64,000 bases of DNA from an uncultured Acidimicrobiales bacterium (GCA_958295755.1 OY282367.1:1740022-1804021); one strand, 5' to 3'; shown: positions 8,440 through 17,063, counted from the stretch's first letter. Notes: generated by a model not told the origin, from the sequence alone. Translations and numbers: made by a program.

Positions 8440-9456
8440 GTGAGTTCAGATAGTCAATCAGGGCGCAGCGCGAAGCGAATGCGTCAAAAAGAAGGACGCC
8501 AACAAAGATTGGCAGAAGAGCGCGAAGCTTTCAAGAGAAGGAAGCGAAATCGCAGCATCAAACGCTGGGGCGTCTTGCTGGCTATTTTTGCCGTGGCTTT
8601 GACTATTTTCTGGTTCTTGAACCGAGACGACGGTGACGACAGTTCAAATGAGGCGATCGAGACGGTCACTACTGCTGACAACACGGAGACCAGTGAGCCT
8701 GATGCTGATCCAACAACGACCGGCACAAGCACCGACCCAACTGGCACAAGCACCGACCCAACTGATACAAGCACCGACCCAACTGATCTAGAGAGCGAAA
8801 ACCCCAATACCCCAACTACCCAAGAGGAAGAAATTATGCCAGCCAACTACACCACATACACCGCCGCCGACTACGGCACGACCGCTTGCCCAGAAGAAGG
8901 TTCGGATCGCCAGCTCAGCTTTGGTGATTCCTTCCAGAACTGCCTAGAGCCAGGCACGGTCTATACCGCGGTGATGGACACTTCTTTGGGAACGGTGCGA
9001 ATTGAACTTGATACCGAGAACACTCCGGGCACCTCTAATAACTTCATCTCGCTCTCGCGGGCGCGCTATTACGACGACACCCTGTTGCACCGCACCGCCA
9101 CGGACATCGGCATCATCCAAGGCGGCTCACCCCACACCAACAGCGCGAGCGACCCCGGCCCTGGCTACACCATCAAAGATGAAGGCACCGGTTTCACTTA
9201 TCGTCCCGGCCAGATCGTCATGGCGCGCACAAGAGGGCCAGACAGCTCGGGGGCGCAGTTCTTCTTCGCTGTCAATTCCAATACTGCTCTCCTTGACAGT
9301 CAAGGCGTCTATGTGGTGTTCGGACAAGTCACCGAAGGGCTAGATGTGCTAGAAGCTGTGCTGGCTTCTCACAAAGATATACCCTCTTCGGGTTTGGGAG
9401 GCGCGCCCGACCCTGATGTAACTGTGCGCTCAGTAACGATTGAAACAGCTAGCTGA
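8440..9456 (+). CDS. Membrane-anchored cyclophilin-type peptidyl-prolyl isomerase
   Basis: 338 aa. A basic, charged N-terminus (residues 1-41) is followed by one transmembrane helix (about 42-60), a Thr/Asp-rich linker, and a cyclophilin domain from about residue 170. Recognisable parts are MDTSLGTVRIELDTENTPGTSNNFISL, interrupted here for length, the LLHR segment and the GAQFFFAVN motif. A catalytic site of cyclophilins usually contains FHR; here the equivalent is LLHRT. It should help fold extracytoplasmic proteins. The linker contains three 21-bp tandem units (8722-8784) giving three GTSTDPT-like heptads. GTG start at 8440; no strong RBS. Confidence 0.9.
   Translation: MSSDSQSGRSAKRMRQKEGRQQRLAEEREAFKRRKRNRSIKRWGVLLAIFAVALTIFWFLNRDDGDDSSNEAIETVTTADNTETSEPDADPTTTGTSTDPTGTSTDPTDTSTDPTDLESENPNTPTTQEEEIMPANYTTYTAADYGTTACPEEGSDRQLSFGDSFQNCLEPGTVYTAVMDTSLGTVRIELDTENTPGTSNNFISLSRARYYDDTLLHRTATDIGIIQGGSPHTNSASDPGPGYTIKDEGTGFTYRPGQIVMARTRGPDSSGAQFFFAVNSNTALLDSQGVYVVFGQVTEGLDVLEAVLASHKDIPSSGLGGAPDPDVTVRSVTIETAS
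8722..8784. repeat. Three 21-bp tandem units in cyclophilin linker
   Basis: Units of the form ggcacaagcaccgacccaact at 8722-8742, 8743-8763 and 8764-8784, nearly identical, encode a Thr/Asp/Pro spacer between the membrane anchor and the isomerase domain. Confidence 0.9.
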
Positions 9457-9506
9457 GCCTGTAAGGAAAACTTGCCTTTATAAGCTTGCTGCTATAAAAC
9501 TTACTG

Positions 9507-10202
9507 TCAATCCAGGATCTGTTCTAAAGAAGGCAGCACTGAAATATCGGCTTCTTTGCCATCCAGAAACATAGCTACCTCGCCTTGTCCTACTGTGCGC
9601 CACGAGATTTCCCCCTCAGCTATTTCAGCAATTAGAGCAGTTTGTAGAGCCACGCCTACTACTGGCAGATTTGGCGATGCCAGCTGCACTGTGCGCCGAA
9701 TTTTGTCGCGTGACCAAAGGTTGTAGCGGGGGATAAATGTCAGATTGTGCAACAGCCCTAGCCCCACGGTGAATGCCCCGCCCCGTGGATCTACCATGGC
9801 GTCACACATCACATCTCCCCCGGCCCCCGAGCCTACCAAGCTTGCCCCGTCTGCCCAAGCTGCTTCCAGAGCGTCCCAGACTGCAGAGCGCATCATCACC
9901 GATCTGAGATGCATAGGCGAGCCTCCCACTACATAGATCATCTGAGCTCCCCTAACCACTGCGGCATTTTCTTCTGACAGAGCATCACCACGGGAATACA
10001 CATCCAAGATTTTGGCTTGCGCCCCAAAGTTGTAGAACCACTCCTGCGCCTGTTTGTGGAGTTGGTTGCGGTCTAGGTAGGCAGCAGCGGTAGGTAGCAC
10101 CACTACTTCTTTGGCATCTGCGGCTTTGATGAATTCTTCGTCAAAGAAGTTGCCCGCTTTAAACTCTGCTCCGCCCATCAAACCAAGCATTCCTCTAGTC
10201 AT
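9507..10202 (-). CDS. Peptidase S51/dipeptidase E-like protein, probably inactive
   Basis: 231 aa with the class I glutamine-amidotransferase-like fold of PepE and cyanophycinase: MGGAEF near the N-terminus, IYVVGGSP before the nucleophile elbow, and GLGLL after it. In active family members the elbow reads G-T/S-S-A-G-A with a catalytic Ser. Here it is GSGAGG (residues 124-129), placing Gly126 at the Ser position, and the DQHF segment carrying the His reads like PRYN. It therefore looks like a non-catalytic or retasked homologue. It is the last gene of a three-gene operon with an SDR and a methyltransferase-like gene; its start lies 9 nt after the preceding stop. Confidence 0.78.
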   Translation of the reverse strand: MTRGMLGLMGGAEFKAGNFFDEEFIKAADAKEVVVLPTAAAYLDRNQLHKQAQEWFYNFGAQAKILDVYSRGDALSEENAAVVRGAQMIYVVGGSPMHLRSVMMRSAVWDALEAAWADGASLVGSGAGGDVMCDAMVDPRGGAFTVGLGLLHNLTFIPRYNLWSRDKIRRTVQLASPNLPVVGVALQTALIAEIAEGEISWRTVGQGEVAMFLDGKEADISVLPSLEQILD

Positions 10203-10211
10203 TGTTGCTCC

Positions 10212-10751
10212 TCACTCATTGTGCTCTTGCAGTTTGCGCCGTGCCGTGCCCGATACACAGCTGTGCCATATTGTTCTTTGACCTTTGTGCCACCATCTGC
10301 TACCTACTGGTACTGTGCCAGGCACAGAGAACCTTTCGACTTGCAGCAACGAAAAGCCGCTGTTCCAAATCGCCATCGTGATGTCGGGATTGACTTCTAT
10401 AGGTTCTAAAAACAAGAGTCTGCCGTGTGTTGCCAAATGGTTATACATCTGCTCTAAGAGATGAGCAAGGCTTTCGCACATAGCCAGCGCACCTACTGAG
10501 CAAATCGTGTCGTAGTGAGCAGGGTTTTCTGTGGTGCTATCTAGGGTGGTGCTATTTAGGGTGGTGCTATTTAGGGTGGTGCTATTTAGGGCTGTGTCTG
10601 CGTCATCGGTTCCGATATGTAGCACACGTCCGCTAGTCCGGCTACGGATCTCTTGGACACGACCTCGCAAAGCATAAGGAACCCAGATGTGTTCTTCTTG
10701 GATGGCATTGCGCTTGGCAATGTCCGTATCAGCTTTGCGGTTTGAAATCAC
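10212..10751 (-). CDS. Short methyltransferase-fold protein, possibly degenerate
   Basis: 179 aa. RVLHIGTDDADT resembles motif I of class I SAM-dependent methyltransferases (usually VLEIGCGTG), and HGRLLFLEPIE resembles the strand around motif III. The acidic and glycine signature is eroded, and the segment between motif I and the next strand is replaced by a repeat region (LNSTT units) encoded by four exact 15-bp copies at 10531-10590. The GTG start overlaps the SDR stop by 4 nt (GTGA), indicating translational coupling. Whether it binds SAM is doubtful. Confidence 0.6.
   Translation of the reverse strand: MISNRKADTDIAKRNAIQEEHIWVPYALRGRVQEIRSRTSGRVLHIGTDDADTALNSTTLNSTTLNSTTLDSTTENPAHYDTICSVGALAMCESLAHLLEQMYNHLATHGRLLFLEPIEVNPDITMAIWNSGFSLLQVERFSVPGTVPVGSRWWHKGQRTIWHSCVSGTARRKLQEHNE
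10531..10590. repeat. Four 15-bp tandem units inside methyltransferase-like gene
   Basis: gtggtgctatctagg followed by three identical gtggtgctatttagg copies, 15 bp each, in frame. The identity of the last three copies suggests recent expansion. Confidence 0.95.
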
Positions 10752-11503
10752 CCAACCTTACCAGGACCAGAAGCAATAGGAGCTGTGCCAATCTGCCCGG
10801 CCGACATTGCTCCGTCTACAGCAATAAGTTGCCCCGATACATAGCGGGAATCGTTCGACACCAAAAACGACACCACATCGGCAATGTCCTCAGGCTCGCC
10901 CACTCTACGCATGGGAATCATGCTGGCACGAATATCGCGCATCTCGCCTTGATAGTTAGCTTCGGTGCTCTCGGTCACAATCATGCCCGGGGCAACCGTA
11001 TTAGCTCGAATACCCGCCGAGCCGAACTCTAAAGCTGTCATGCGCGTAACGGTCTCAATGGCTGCCTTCGAAGCAGGGTAGATGCCTACACTAGATGCGC
11101 TCATCAGCGAAGCCACCGACGAGAAATTGACTATAGCCCCGCCGCCCTGCATAGCTGGAATAACTGCCTGCGTGCACCAAATCGTCCCCATCAAGTTGGT
11201 AACCAGCACATCTCGGCCGTCTTCAGGCGTTATGCCCAGAACACCTGAATATCGCCAAATGCCTGCGTTATTGACAAGTGCGCCGATGTCGCCTAGGGCT
11301 GCCACTTCTTCGCCCATAGCCACCACAGAAGCGTGGTCGGAAACATCACAGACGATAGCGTGGCCGCCTGTCTCTTCGGCTGTTCGCGCCAATGTTTCTT
11401 CGTTTTTGTCGACGGCGATGATGCTCCAGCCGTCTCGCTTCAAACGGTTGGAAATCGCTCTGCCCAGACCTTGGCCTGCTCCTGTGATAACTGCTTTTGT
11501 CAT
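10748..11503 (-). CDS. Short-chain dehydrogenase/reductase
   Basis: 251-aa classical SDR: TGAGQGLGRA cofactor loop, NNAG, catalytic Ser in NFSSVAS, YPASK, and the C-terminal SGQLIAVDGAMSAG typical of the family. First gene of the operon SDR, methyltransferase-like, S51-like (transcribed leftwards). Substrate not predictable. The Gly/Ala-rich C-terminal tail extends a little beyond the usual end. Confidence 0.93.
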   Translation of the reverse strand: MTKAVITGAGQGLGRAISNRLKRDGWSIIAVDKNEETLARTAEETGGHAIVCDVSDHASVVAMGEEVAALGDIGALVNNAGIWRYSGVLGITPEDGRDVLVTNLMGTIWCTQAVIPAMQGGGAIVNFSSVASLMSASSVGIYPASKAAIETVTRMTALEFGSAGIRANTVAPGMIVTESTEANYQGEMRDIRASMIPMRRVGEPEDIADVVSFLVSNDSRYVSGQLIAVDGAMSAGQIGTAPIASGPGKVG

Positions 11504-11580
11504 ATCATCACTTTAGCAGTAAGGCACTCCTCTCTCCTCCCAGCAGGTTCTACCTCTGGCAGTAGCACCTCTTTCAAACG

Positions 11581-12888
11581 ATGTTTTCATCTAAATTGGC
11601 AAACATGGCCCAGTTCGTGCTTACTAATGCCTTGCTTTCTGATGGACGCTATGTGGATGTGGAAGTCAGAGAGGGTTATGTATCTAGGGTTGTCCCAGCG
11701 CAAGAATGCACCAGTATCAGTGGACGCGGTGGGGTCACGACCAACCAAGTCAGCGACACCCCCGACACCATCAGATACGACATTGAGGGCGACTTGCTTC
11801 TCTGTGCACCAGCCGAACCGCATGCCCATATAGACAAAGCCCTCACTGCCGACCTCATCCCCAACGAAACAGGCGACTTAGAGGGTGCTATAAAGGGCTG
11901 GCGCAAGTATCACGACGAAAACCCCACAGGCGGAGGTGCCGACTTTGACGGCACCGTAGAACGAGCTAGCCAAGCAGTGGAGATGGCGATCTCTCACGGC
12001 ATCACAGCCATTCGCAGCCATGCCAATGTAGGTGAGTATGGCATAGTTGCTGTTGAGGCCTTGGCAGAGGTGCGCCGCCGCTACGCCGACGAGCTTGACC
12101 TGCAGATCGCCTGCCTAATTGCCCCCACAGTGGTTGGCACAGAAGGTGCCTACGGTCGCGAGCAGCTCCGCCTGGCACTAGAAGCGGGTATCGACATCGT
12201 GGGAGGTTGCCCCATGCTGGAAGAAAAACCCGCCGAGGCTATCAGCATCTTCTTAGATGCCGCCGAAGAAGCAGCGTTGGCAGTGGATCTCCACACCGAC
12301 GAAGCCTTAGACCCTACCCTGCTGACTGTGTTAGAGATAGCCCGCCAGATCAGAGACCGAGGCTTTCCACACACGGTCACAGCTAGCCATTGTGTAAGCC
12401 TCGGAGTGCTAGAGACAGAAACTCAACGCAAAGTCATAGCCGAAATTGCCGATGCTGGCATAAGGGTAGTAACCCTGCCGCAAACTAATCTCTTTCTGCA
12501 AGCCCGCATGATGCGCACTTCGCCTCCACGCGGCCTCACCGCCCTCGACACCCTCGCCGAAGCTGATGTAATCTGTGGCGCAGGCGGCGACAATCTGCAA
12601 GACCCATTCAACCTAGTAGGGCGAGGCGACCCTATGGAAACAGCCTCACTGCTGGTAGTAGCCGGCCACCAATCTCCCGAGCGCGCCTATCAGCTAGTAG
12701 CAGAAAGCTCCAGATCTCTGATGGATCTCCACTCTGCTGGCACAGAAGAAGGTCAAAAAGCCGACCTTGTAGCTATGAATGTCTCAACTCTAAGAGCCGC
12801 CGTAGCTGGCACAGCCACCCGCAAGCGCACCTTCCGCGCAGGCAGACTCATCAGCGAGCAACAAATCTCTGTCACTCGCCACCAGTGA
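11581..12888 (+). CDS. Cytosine deaminase-like amidohydrolase
   Basis: 435-aa metal-dependent hydrolase of the cytosine deaminase/CodA branch. Metal and catalytic signatures are PHAHIDKALT (His-x-His), HTDEALD (His and the proton-shuttling Glu), SHCVSLG (His) and GGDNLQDPF (metal Asp). The reaction would be hydrolytic deamination of a cyclic amidine-like base, or ring opening. It stands next to an ABC importer and a flavin oxidoreductase on the right, suggesting that the imported compound is a pyrimidine-like or other N-heterocycle; that is inference. ATG 11581 or ATG 11605 could be the start; neither has a clear RBS, and the beta-sandwich begins soon after the second. Confidence 0.88.
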   Translation: MFSSKLANMAQFVLTNALLSDGRYVDVEVREGYVSRVVPAQECTSISGRGGVTTNQVSDTPDTIRYDIEGDLLLCAPAEPHAHIDKALTADLIPNETGDLEGAIKGWRKYHDENPTGGGADFDGTVERASQAVEMAISHGITAIRSHANVGEYGIVAVEALAEVRRRYADELDLQIACLIAPTVVGTEGAYGREQLRLALEAGIDIVGGCPMLEEKPAEAISIFLDAAEEAALAVDLHTDEALDPTLLTVLEIARQIRDRGFPHTVTASHCVSLGVLETETQRKVIAEIADAGIRVVTLPQTNLFLQARMMRTSPPRGLTALDTLAEADVICGAGGDNLQDPFNLVGRGDPMETASLLVVAGHQSPERAYQLVAESSRSLMDLHSAGTEEGQKADLVAMNVSTLRAAVAGTATRKRTFRAGRLISEQQISVTRHQ

Positions 12889-12932
12889 TAAGTGCCTGCC
12901 TGCTCCTAATCGCCCAAATTTACCCCTCCCCC

Positions 12933-13772
12933 TTAAGCTCGATCCACTGCTGAAGCATGCCAATGTCTCGTCACCACCCACCCGAAGAAGCCGAAAACCC
13001 AAAATACCAAAATTCCCAAAATAGAAGAAACGATTATGGTGGCTAGAAGATCGTCATATCTAGCCAATCCGTTATAGAGCCTTATTGAATTTCCAATCCC
13101 TATACCTCCACGGGCAAAAAGAAACTCAGCTACGATCGCTCCGATCACTGAAAGTCCAGCAGCAATGCGAAAGCCTGTGAAAACAGCTGGCATAGCTGCA
13201 GGAAACTCCAACTTCCAAGCTCGTATCACACGGTTGGCACGATGTAATGTCATCATGTCGTGCAAGTTTCGCTCAGCAGATTTCAGCCCAAAGAAGGTGT
13301 TAGTAATAATCGGAAATACCGCAATCAGCACGCAGACGATAAGTTTCTTCTTGTAATCAGCGTCAAATCCGAAATACCAAGGGTCGATGCTCTGAAACCA
13401 CACATCTATGAGGGGGATCAACGCCAAAATCGGTAGAGTCTGCAACACCACAGCCCAAGGGAATAACGCCCGTTCGGAAATCTTTGACACATTCATGAGC
13501 AGTGCCAAAATAATTCCATAAATAATGGCTATCACGAGACCAATTAGTGAGAGTCGACTTGTGACCAAAAGGGCTTCCCACAAGTCGCCCCTTACTTCAT
13601 TGCCCCAACCCCAAAAACTTTCAGCCCAAACCCGATGAGGGGGTGGCAGTATTACCTTCTGCCTCCCCGAGAGCACAAAGTAGTGGAGAATATACCATAC
13701 GCCCACCATCGCCCCTGCAAATACAGCAGGAGGCAGAAATCTGAAGAGTGCGGAGCGCGTTACCTTTAGCAC
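12933..13772 (-). CDS. ABC transporter permease, SsuC/TauC type
   Basis: About 279 aa with six predicted membrane helices. The cytoplasmic EAA loop is recognisable (MTLHRANRVIRAWKLEFPAAM). It belongs to the permease family serving taurine, sulfonate, nitrate and thiamine-precursor importers, and is paralogous to the permease at 15226-16056, with shared ILPPPH and LKSAERNLHDLM-type segments; the two probably form a heterodimeric channel. The first codons overlap a strong terminator-like hairpin (13780-13816), so I take GTG 13772 rather than TTG 13781 as the start. Confidence 0.92.
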   Translation of the reverse strand: MLKVTRSALFRFLPPAVFAGAMVGVWYILHYFVLSGRQKVILPPPHRVWAESFWGWGNEVRGDLWEALLVTSRLSLIGLVIAIIYGIILALLMNVSKISERALFPWAVVLQTLPILALIPLIDVWFQSIDPWYFGFDADYKKKLIVCVLIAVFPIITNTFFGLKSAERNLHDMMTLHRANRVIRAWKLEFPAAMPAVFTGFRIAAGLSVIGAIVAEFLFARGGIGIGNSIRLYNGLARYDDLLATIIVSSILGILVFWVFGFFGWVVTRHWHASAVDRA

Positions 13773-13779
13773 TTGGTGC

Positions 13780-13816
13780 AAAAAAAGCGGCCCCCGGCAC
13801 GGATGCCAGGGGCCGC
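13780..13816 (-). terminator. Rho-independent terminator between binding protein and permease genes
   Basis: On the minus strand a GC-rich stem (12-13 bp pairing of 13787-13799 with 13804-13816, four-base loop) is followed by a run of T (complement of the A run at 13780-13786). It starts 10 nt after the binding-protein stop and runs into the permease start. It should cut most transcripts after the binding-protein gene, leaving less permease mRNA. Confidence 0.85.
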
Positions 13817-13826
13817 CTACTCGTTA

Positions 13827-15077
13827 TCAGTAGCCGAGACTGATGCTGGGGTCGAGGAACTCGTTAGTGAAGAGGTCGTTAGCAGACGGAATATCAGCTC
13901 CGTCTTCGAACCCTTCTACCCCATTGTCGTTATGAATAGGAGACATGAGATCGATGAACCTCTGGATACGGTCGGCATCTTGGTCGCCAACCATATCGTT
14001 GTCACCGTCAGTCACGAGACCCAGATCTATCATTTGCTGAGTGGCGAAATTGTGAGCAGGAATGGATGACTGCCAGTAGCTGTCAAGCTCTTTAACAATC
14101 TCGTCCAAGCGTACATTCATCGCATCGGGATCATTCATGTATTCCACGATGTCTTGCTGCATGATCGGCACCAGTATCTCAAGGCATTCTCTGTATTCAG
14201 TGAGCGCAGATGGTCGCACCGAAACAGCCGACTGATAAACCTCATGGCCCGCGTTGTGGGTCAAGAGGAAGTCCACTGGCTTCATCCAGCCTTCAAAGTC
14301 GTTCTCATAACGATAAGGCTCAGATGTGGCAAAGCCCTGCTGCACCAAGTTGCCTTCAGTTATAAAGCGACCGGGTGAGCCGTCGTAGCTGTCATCCACA
14401 TTTGCAGGGTCTATCACACCTTGTGCAGTGAGTAAGTCCATGTAGTTGGCACCGGCGAAATAGAGCACTGTTGCGCCGGAATCGCCAATATCTTCAAAGG
14501 TTTCGAAGTCATACAAATCTGGATCCCACATCAGAATTTGAGGTCCGACTTCGAAGTTGGCAAGTAATGCCACAGTCGGAGTGTTCTTGTAGAACTTCAG
14601 AGCATCCGATGTGTTGATATATGCCAAGAAGATATCGGGGTCGGAATAGAACTGCTGAGATGGAGAGGCAAAGTTTATGAACGGGCCACCTGCTCGAATC
14701 TCCACATCGATGCCTGTGTTACCAAGCGGACCAGTGTAGGTGCCTTTATCTTTGTCGACAACTCCACCGGTTCCTATCAGCTGGTAGGTGTGACCGTGTT
14801 CAGGCTCAGGGAACCAATCTGTCTGTATTACCAGAGGATCTGGGCAGATATCCGTGAGATCCTGATCTTTTAGATCCATCTCTGTGGCGGGGCCAGCCGT
14901 TGTAGGAGCAACCGTTGTAGGTGCCATCGTTGTAGATGCCGTCGTCGCAGGTGCTGCTGTGGTGGGTGTCGTAGTTGATGTGTCGTCGTCATCGTCACCG
15001 CATGATGCAGCTACAAGCGCGCCTACGCAAATGACTGCTATACCGAGAAGAAGTCTTCTCTTCGCTCTTATTTTCAT
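13827..15077 (-). CDS. ABC transporter substrate-binding lipoprotein (NMT1/SsuA-like)
   Basis: 416 aa. A basic N-terminus and hydrophobic segment end in the lipobox LVAAS/Cys26, followed by an Asp run and a Thr/Ala/Pro linker containing repeats (PTTAAPATT type). The mature domain has the layout of NMT1/THI5-like periplasmic proteins (IQTDWFPEPEHG, AYINTSDALKFY). Such proteins bind small aromatic or sulfonated molecules, nitrate or thiamine precursors; the ligand here is unknown. A strong RBS (AAAGGAGCAACA) precedes the ATG. It lies between two permease genes, and the terminator downstream fits the usual excess of binding protein. Confidence 0.9.
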   Translation of the reverse strand: MKIRAKRRLLLGIAVICVGALVAASCGDDDDDTSTTTPTTAAPATTASTTMAPTTVAPTTAGPATEMDLKDQDLTDICPDPLVIQTDWFPEPEHGHTYQLIGTGGVVDKDKGTYTGPLGNTGIDVEIRAGGPFINFASPSQQFYSDPDIFLAYINTSDALKFYKNTPTVALLANFEVGPQILMWDPDLYDFETFEDIGDSGATVLYFAGANYMDLLTAQGVIDPANVDDSYDGSPGRFITEGNLVQQGFATSEPYRYENDFEGWMKPVDFLLTHNAGHEVYQSAVSVRPSALTEYRECLEILVPIMQQDIVEYMNDPDAMNVRLDEIVKELDSYWQSSIPAHNFATQQMIDLGLVTDGDNDMVGDQDADRIQRFIDLMSPIHNDNGVEGFEDGADIPSANDLFTNEFLDPSISLGY

Positions 15078-15117
15078 TGTTGCTCCTTTGGAAATTGGGG
15101 GGGTGGATTTATCCTGT

Positions 15118-15172
15118 CACTAGTTTGTCTTGGTTTATCTTTTTGGGGCTTGTCTTTTTGGCATTTTCTCTA
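15118..15172. repeat. Imperfect tandem repeat upstream of binding-protein gene
   Basis: Three diverged copies of a T/G-rich element (tttgtcttggtttatc, tttttggggcttgtc, tttttggcattttc) lie between the upstream permease stop and the binding-protein RBS. The 148-nt gap otherwise shows no recognisable site. Confidence 0.5.
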
Positions 15173-15225
15173 ACTCTTTTGCGATTATAACCCATACTGA
15201 CGGGCATTGTCAGATTCTCGTGCGA

Positions 15226-16056
15226 TTACTCTTGCCAATGACGGGTTGCTAGTTTGCCAGTACCTCCAGCGAACCAGAACAACACAATGCCGAGCGCGCA
15301 GCAAAAGAAAATAGCTGTATATATCTGGGGAGCGTGAGCTTGTACCTGCCAAGCTTTTGTGATAAGCCTGCCAAGCCCTTTAATGTCACCTCTTGAGAAG
15401 AAGAACTCTCCTACAATCGTGCCTACCACGCCTAGTCCTGCTGAGATTCGCAAGCCAGCAAAAAAAGCTGGCATAGCCGAAGGGAATTGCAACTTCCAAA
15501 GACGCTTGAGGCGACCAGCCCCGTTTAAAGTCATCAGGTCGTGCAAGTTGGGCTCCGCGCTGCGTAGCCCGAAGACAGTGTTGGAGATGATGGGGAAGAT
15601 AGAGATGATGATCGTTACCAAGACTCTGCTGTTGAAGCCATAATCCCAGAACACCCCGATGAGAGGCACGATAGCCACGATAGGGATGGCTTGAAGTGCC
15701 ACAGCATATGGGTAAAGGGTTCTTTCAATCCAGCGTGCTTGGCTCATTAACACAGCTGTTAGAGTGCCTAAAGCTGTGGAGATGGCCAAACCTATGAGCA
15801 CCACTTGGGAAGTGCCCCACAAGCCCTCCAGAATAGTTTTGAAGTTGTTCCAAGTAAGCATCCCAACTTCTACTACCTCATGTGGAGGTGGCAGGATGTA
15901 TTCGACTCTGGCGGGTAGCACTACATAGCTTACGAAATACCAGATCCCTACGAAGATGGTCAAGGTCGCAGCAGGTGGCCAGATGGAGGCGAACAGCTTT
16001 CGAACAAACCCGACGGAAGCTTGCTGATATGTAGAGCTTGCGGTAGTAGTTGCCAT
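15226..16056 (-). CDS. ABC transporter permease, SsuC/TauC type (second)
   Basis: 276 aa, six predicted membrane helices and an EAA loop (MTLNGAGRLKRLWKLQFPSAM). Paralogue of the permease at 12933-13772. First gene of the leftward set permease, binding protein, permease. ATG 16056 (MATTTASSTYQQ); the divergent ATPase gene begins within about 20-185 nt on the other strand. Confidence 0.93.
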   Translation of the reverse strand: MATTTASSTYQQASVGFVRKLFASIWPPAATLTIFVGIWYFVSYVVLPARVEYILPPPHEVVEVGMLTWNNFKTILEGLWGTSQVVLIGLAISTALGTLTAVLMSQARWIERTLYPYAVALQAIPIVAIVPLIGVFWDYGFNSRVLVTIIISIFPIISNTVFGLRSAEPNLHDLMTLNGAGRLKRLWKLQFPSAMPAFFAGLRISAGLGVVGTIVGEFFFSRGDIKGLGRLITKAWQVQAHAPQIYTAIFFCCALGIVLFWFAGGTGKLATRHWQE

Positions 16057-16062
16057 AGTCGC

Positions 16063-16086
16063 TATATTAGGTTAAATCGCATCATA
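16063..16086. promoter_or_regulatory. Possible overlapping divergent -10 elements
   Basis: On the + strand TATATT lies at 16063-16068, about 8 nt before the first open codon of the ATPase reading frame. On the minus strand TATGAT (complement of 16081-16086) lies 25 nt upstream of the permease ATG. Both resemble sigma-70-type -10 boxes and overlap in one short spacer. No convincing -35 boxes were seen, so this is a weak call. Confidence 0.35.
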
Positions 16087-16165
16087 CACATCCGATAACG
16101 AATTCTCCAGCGCGGCAAAACCCCCGGCTGCTAGCCAGGCGACTGCAGAATTCGAGAGTGATAGC

Positions 16166-16195
16166 AGCAGTGATACTAGCAACAGTGATACTGGT
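16166..16195. repeat. 15-bp tandem repeat in ATPase 5' region
   Basis: agcagtgatactagc (16166-16180) and aacagtgatactggt (16181-16195), preceded by a partial copy. In the ATPase frame it encodes Ser/Asp/Thr-rich residues before the conserved nucleotide-binding domain. Confidence 0.75.
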
Positions 16196-16240
16196 AGCAG
16201 TGGTAAAGGGTTAGCAGCCCAGGGCATAACCTTTTCTGAG

Positions 16241-16996
16241 GTGTCTAAGGTATTTCCGGACGGCACACACGCTCTAGATGACGTGTCGTTCTCGGTGTCA
16301 TCTGGAGAATTCTTCACGGTTGTAGGGCCATCAGGTTGCGGTAAATCCACCTTGCTGCGAATTGCTTCTGGGCTTGAAGACGCTACCGAAGGTCATGTAG
16401 ATGTGAATCTTGCAAGACTGGGATATATCTTCCAAGATTCCACGCTCATGCCTTGGCGGACTGTTCAAAAAAATGTGGAGCTACTAGGCGAGCTTCATCG
16501 GATTCCCAAGTTGGAGCGCAACAGACTGGCTACCGAAGCCATACAGACCGTCGGTTTGGACGGGTTTGAGCGACACTACCCGAACGCTCTGTCAGGTGGC
16601 ATGAAGATGAGAGTATCTATTGCTAGATCTCTAACGATGAACCCGGCTGTGTTCATGTTTGATGAGCCTTTCGGCGCATTAGATGAGATCACTCGCGAGC
16701 GTCTGAACGAAGAAACCTTGAGACTGTTCAAAGAAGAGAAGTTCGCGGGGTTGTTCATCACACACTCCATTCCCGAGGCTGTGTTTTTGTCCACTCGTGT
16801 GGGGGTGATGTCGCCGAGGCCGGGGCGCATTGTTGAGATCTTTGATGTTCCTTTCGGCTATCCCAGAAGCCCTGAGCTGAGATTTGAACCTGAATTCGCA
16901 GAGTTGGCTGGGGCTGTGTCGGCTACTTTGCGAGCTTCGGGAGGCGCAGATGTTGAGATGCCTCCAGACAGAGCCCATATTGAATCTCACATATGA
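16241..16996 (+). CDS. ABC transporter ATP-binding protein, SsuB/TauB type
   Basis: Nucleotide-binding subunit for the importer encoded divergently on its left. Walker A GPSGCGKSTLLR, Q-loop IFQDSTLMPWR, signature ALSGGMKMRVSIAR, Walker B VFMFDEPFGALD and the switch His in FITHS are all intact. The GTG at 16241 gives 251 aa but removes the first beta-strand: the family normally has about ten residues before SKVFPDG, and these (GITFSEV) are encoded immediately upstream in the same frame. The frame stays open back to 16076 and encodes a Ser/Asp/Thr-rich repeat, but has no ATG, GTG or TTG. The true start is therefore unresolved. Confidence 0.9.
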   Translation: MSKVFPDGTHALDDVSFSVSSGEFFTVVGPSGCGKSTLLRIASGLEDATEGHVDVNLARLGYIFQDSTLMPWRTVQKNVELLGELHRIPKLERNRLATEAIQTVGLDGFERHYPNALSGGMKMRVSIARSLTMNPAVFMFDEPFGALDEITRERLNEETLRLFKEEKFAGLFITHSIPEAVFLSTRVGVMSPRPGRIVEIFDVPFGYPRSPELRFEPEFAELAGAVSATLRASGGADVEMPPDRAHIESHI

Positions 16997-17063
16997 TAGC
17001 GATGGCTGTGGTGCCAGGTAGTTAGCAAAGAGCGAGAGGCAATAGGAGATCTAGGAGATTTAG

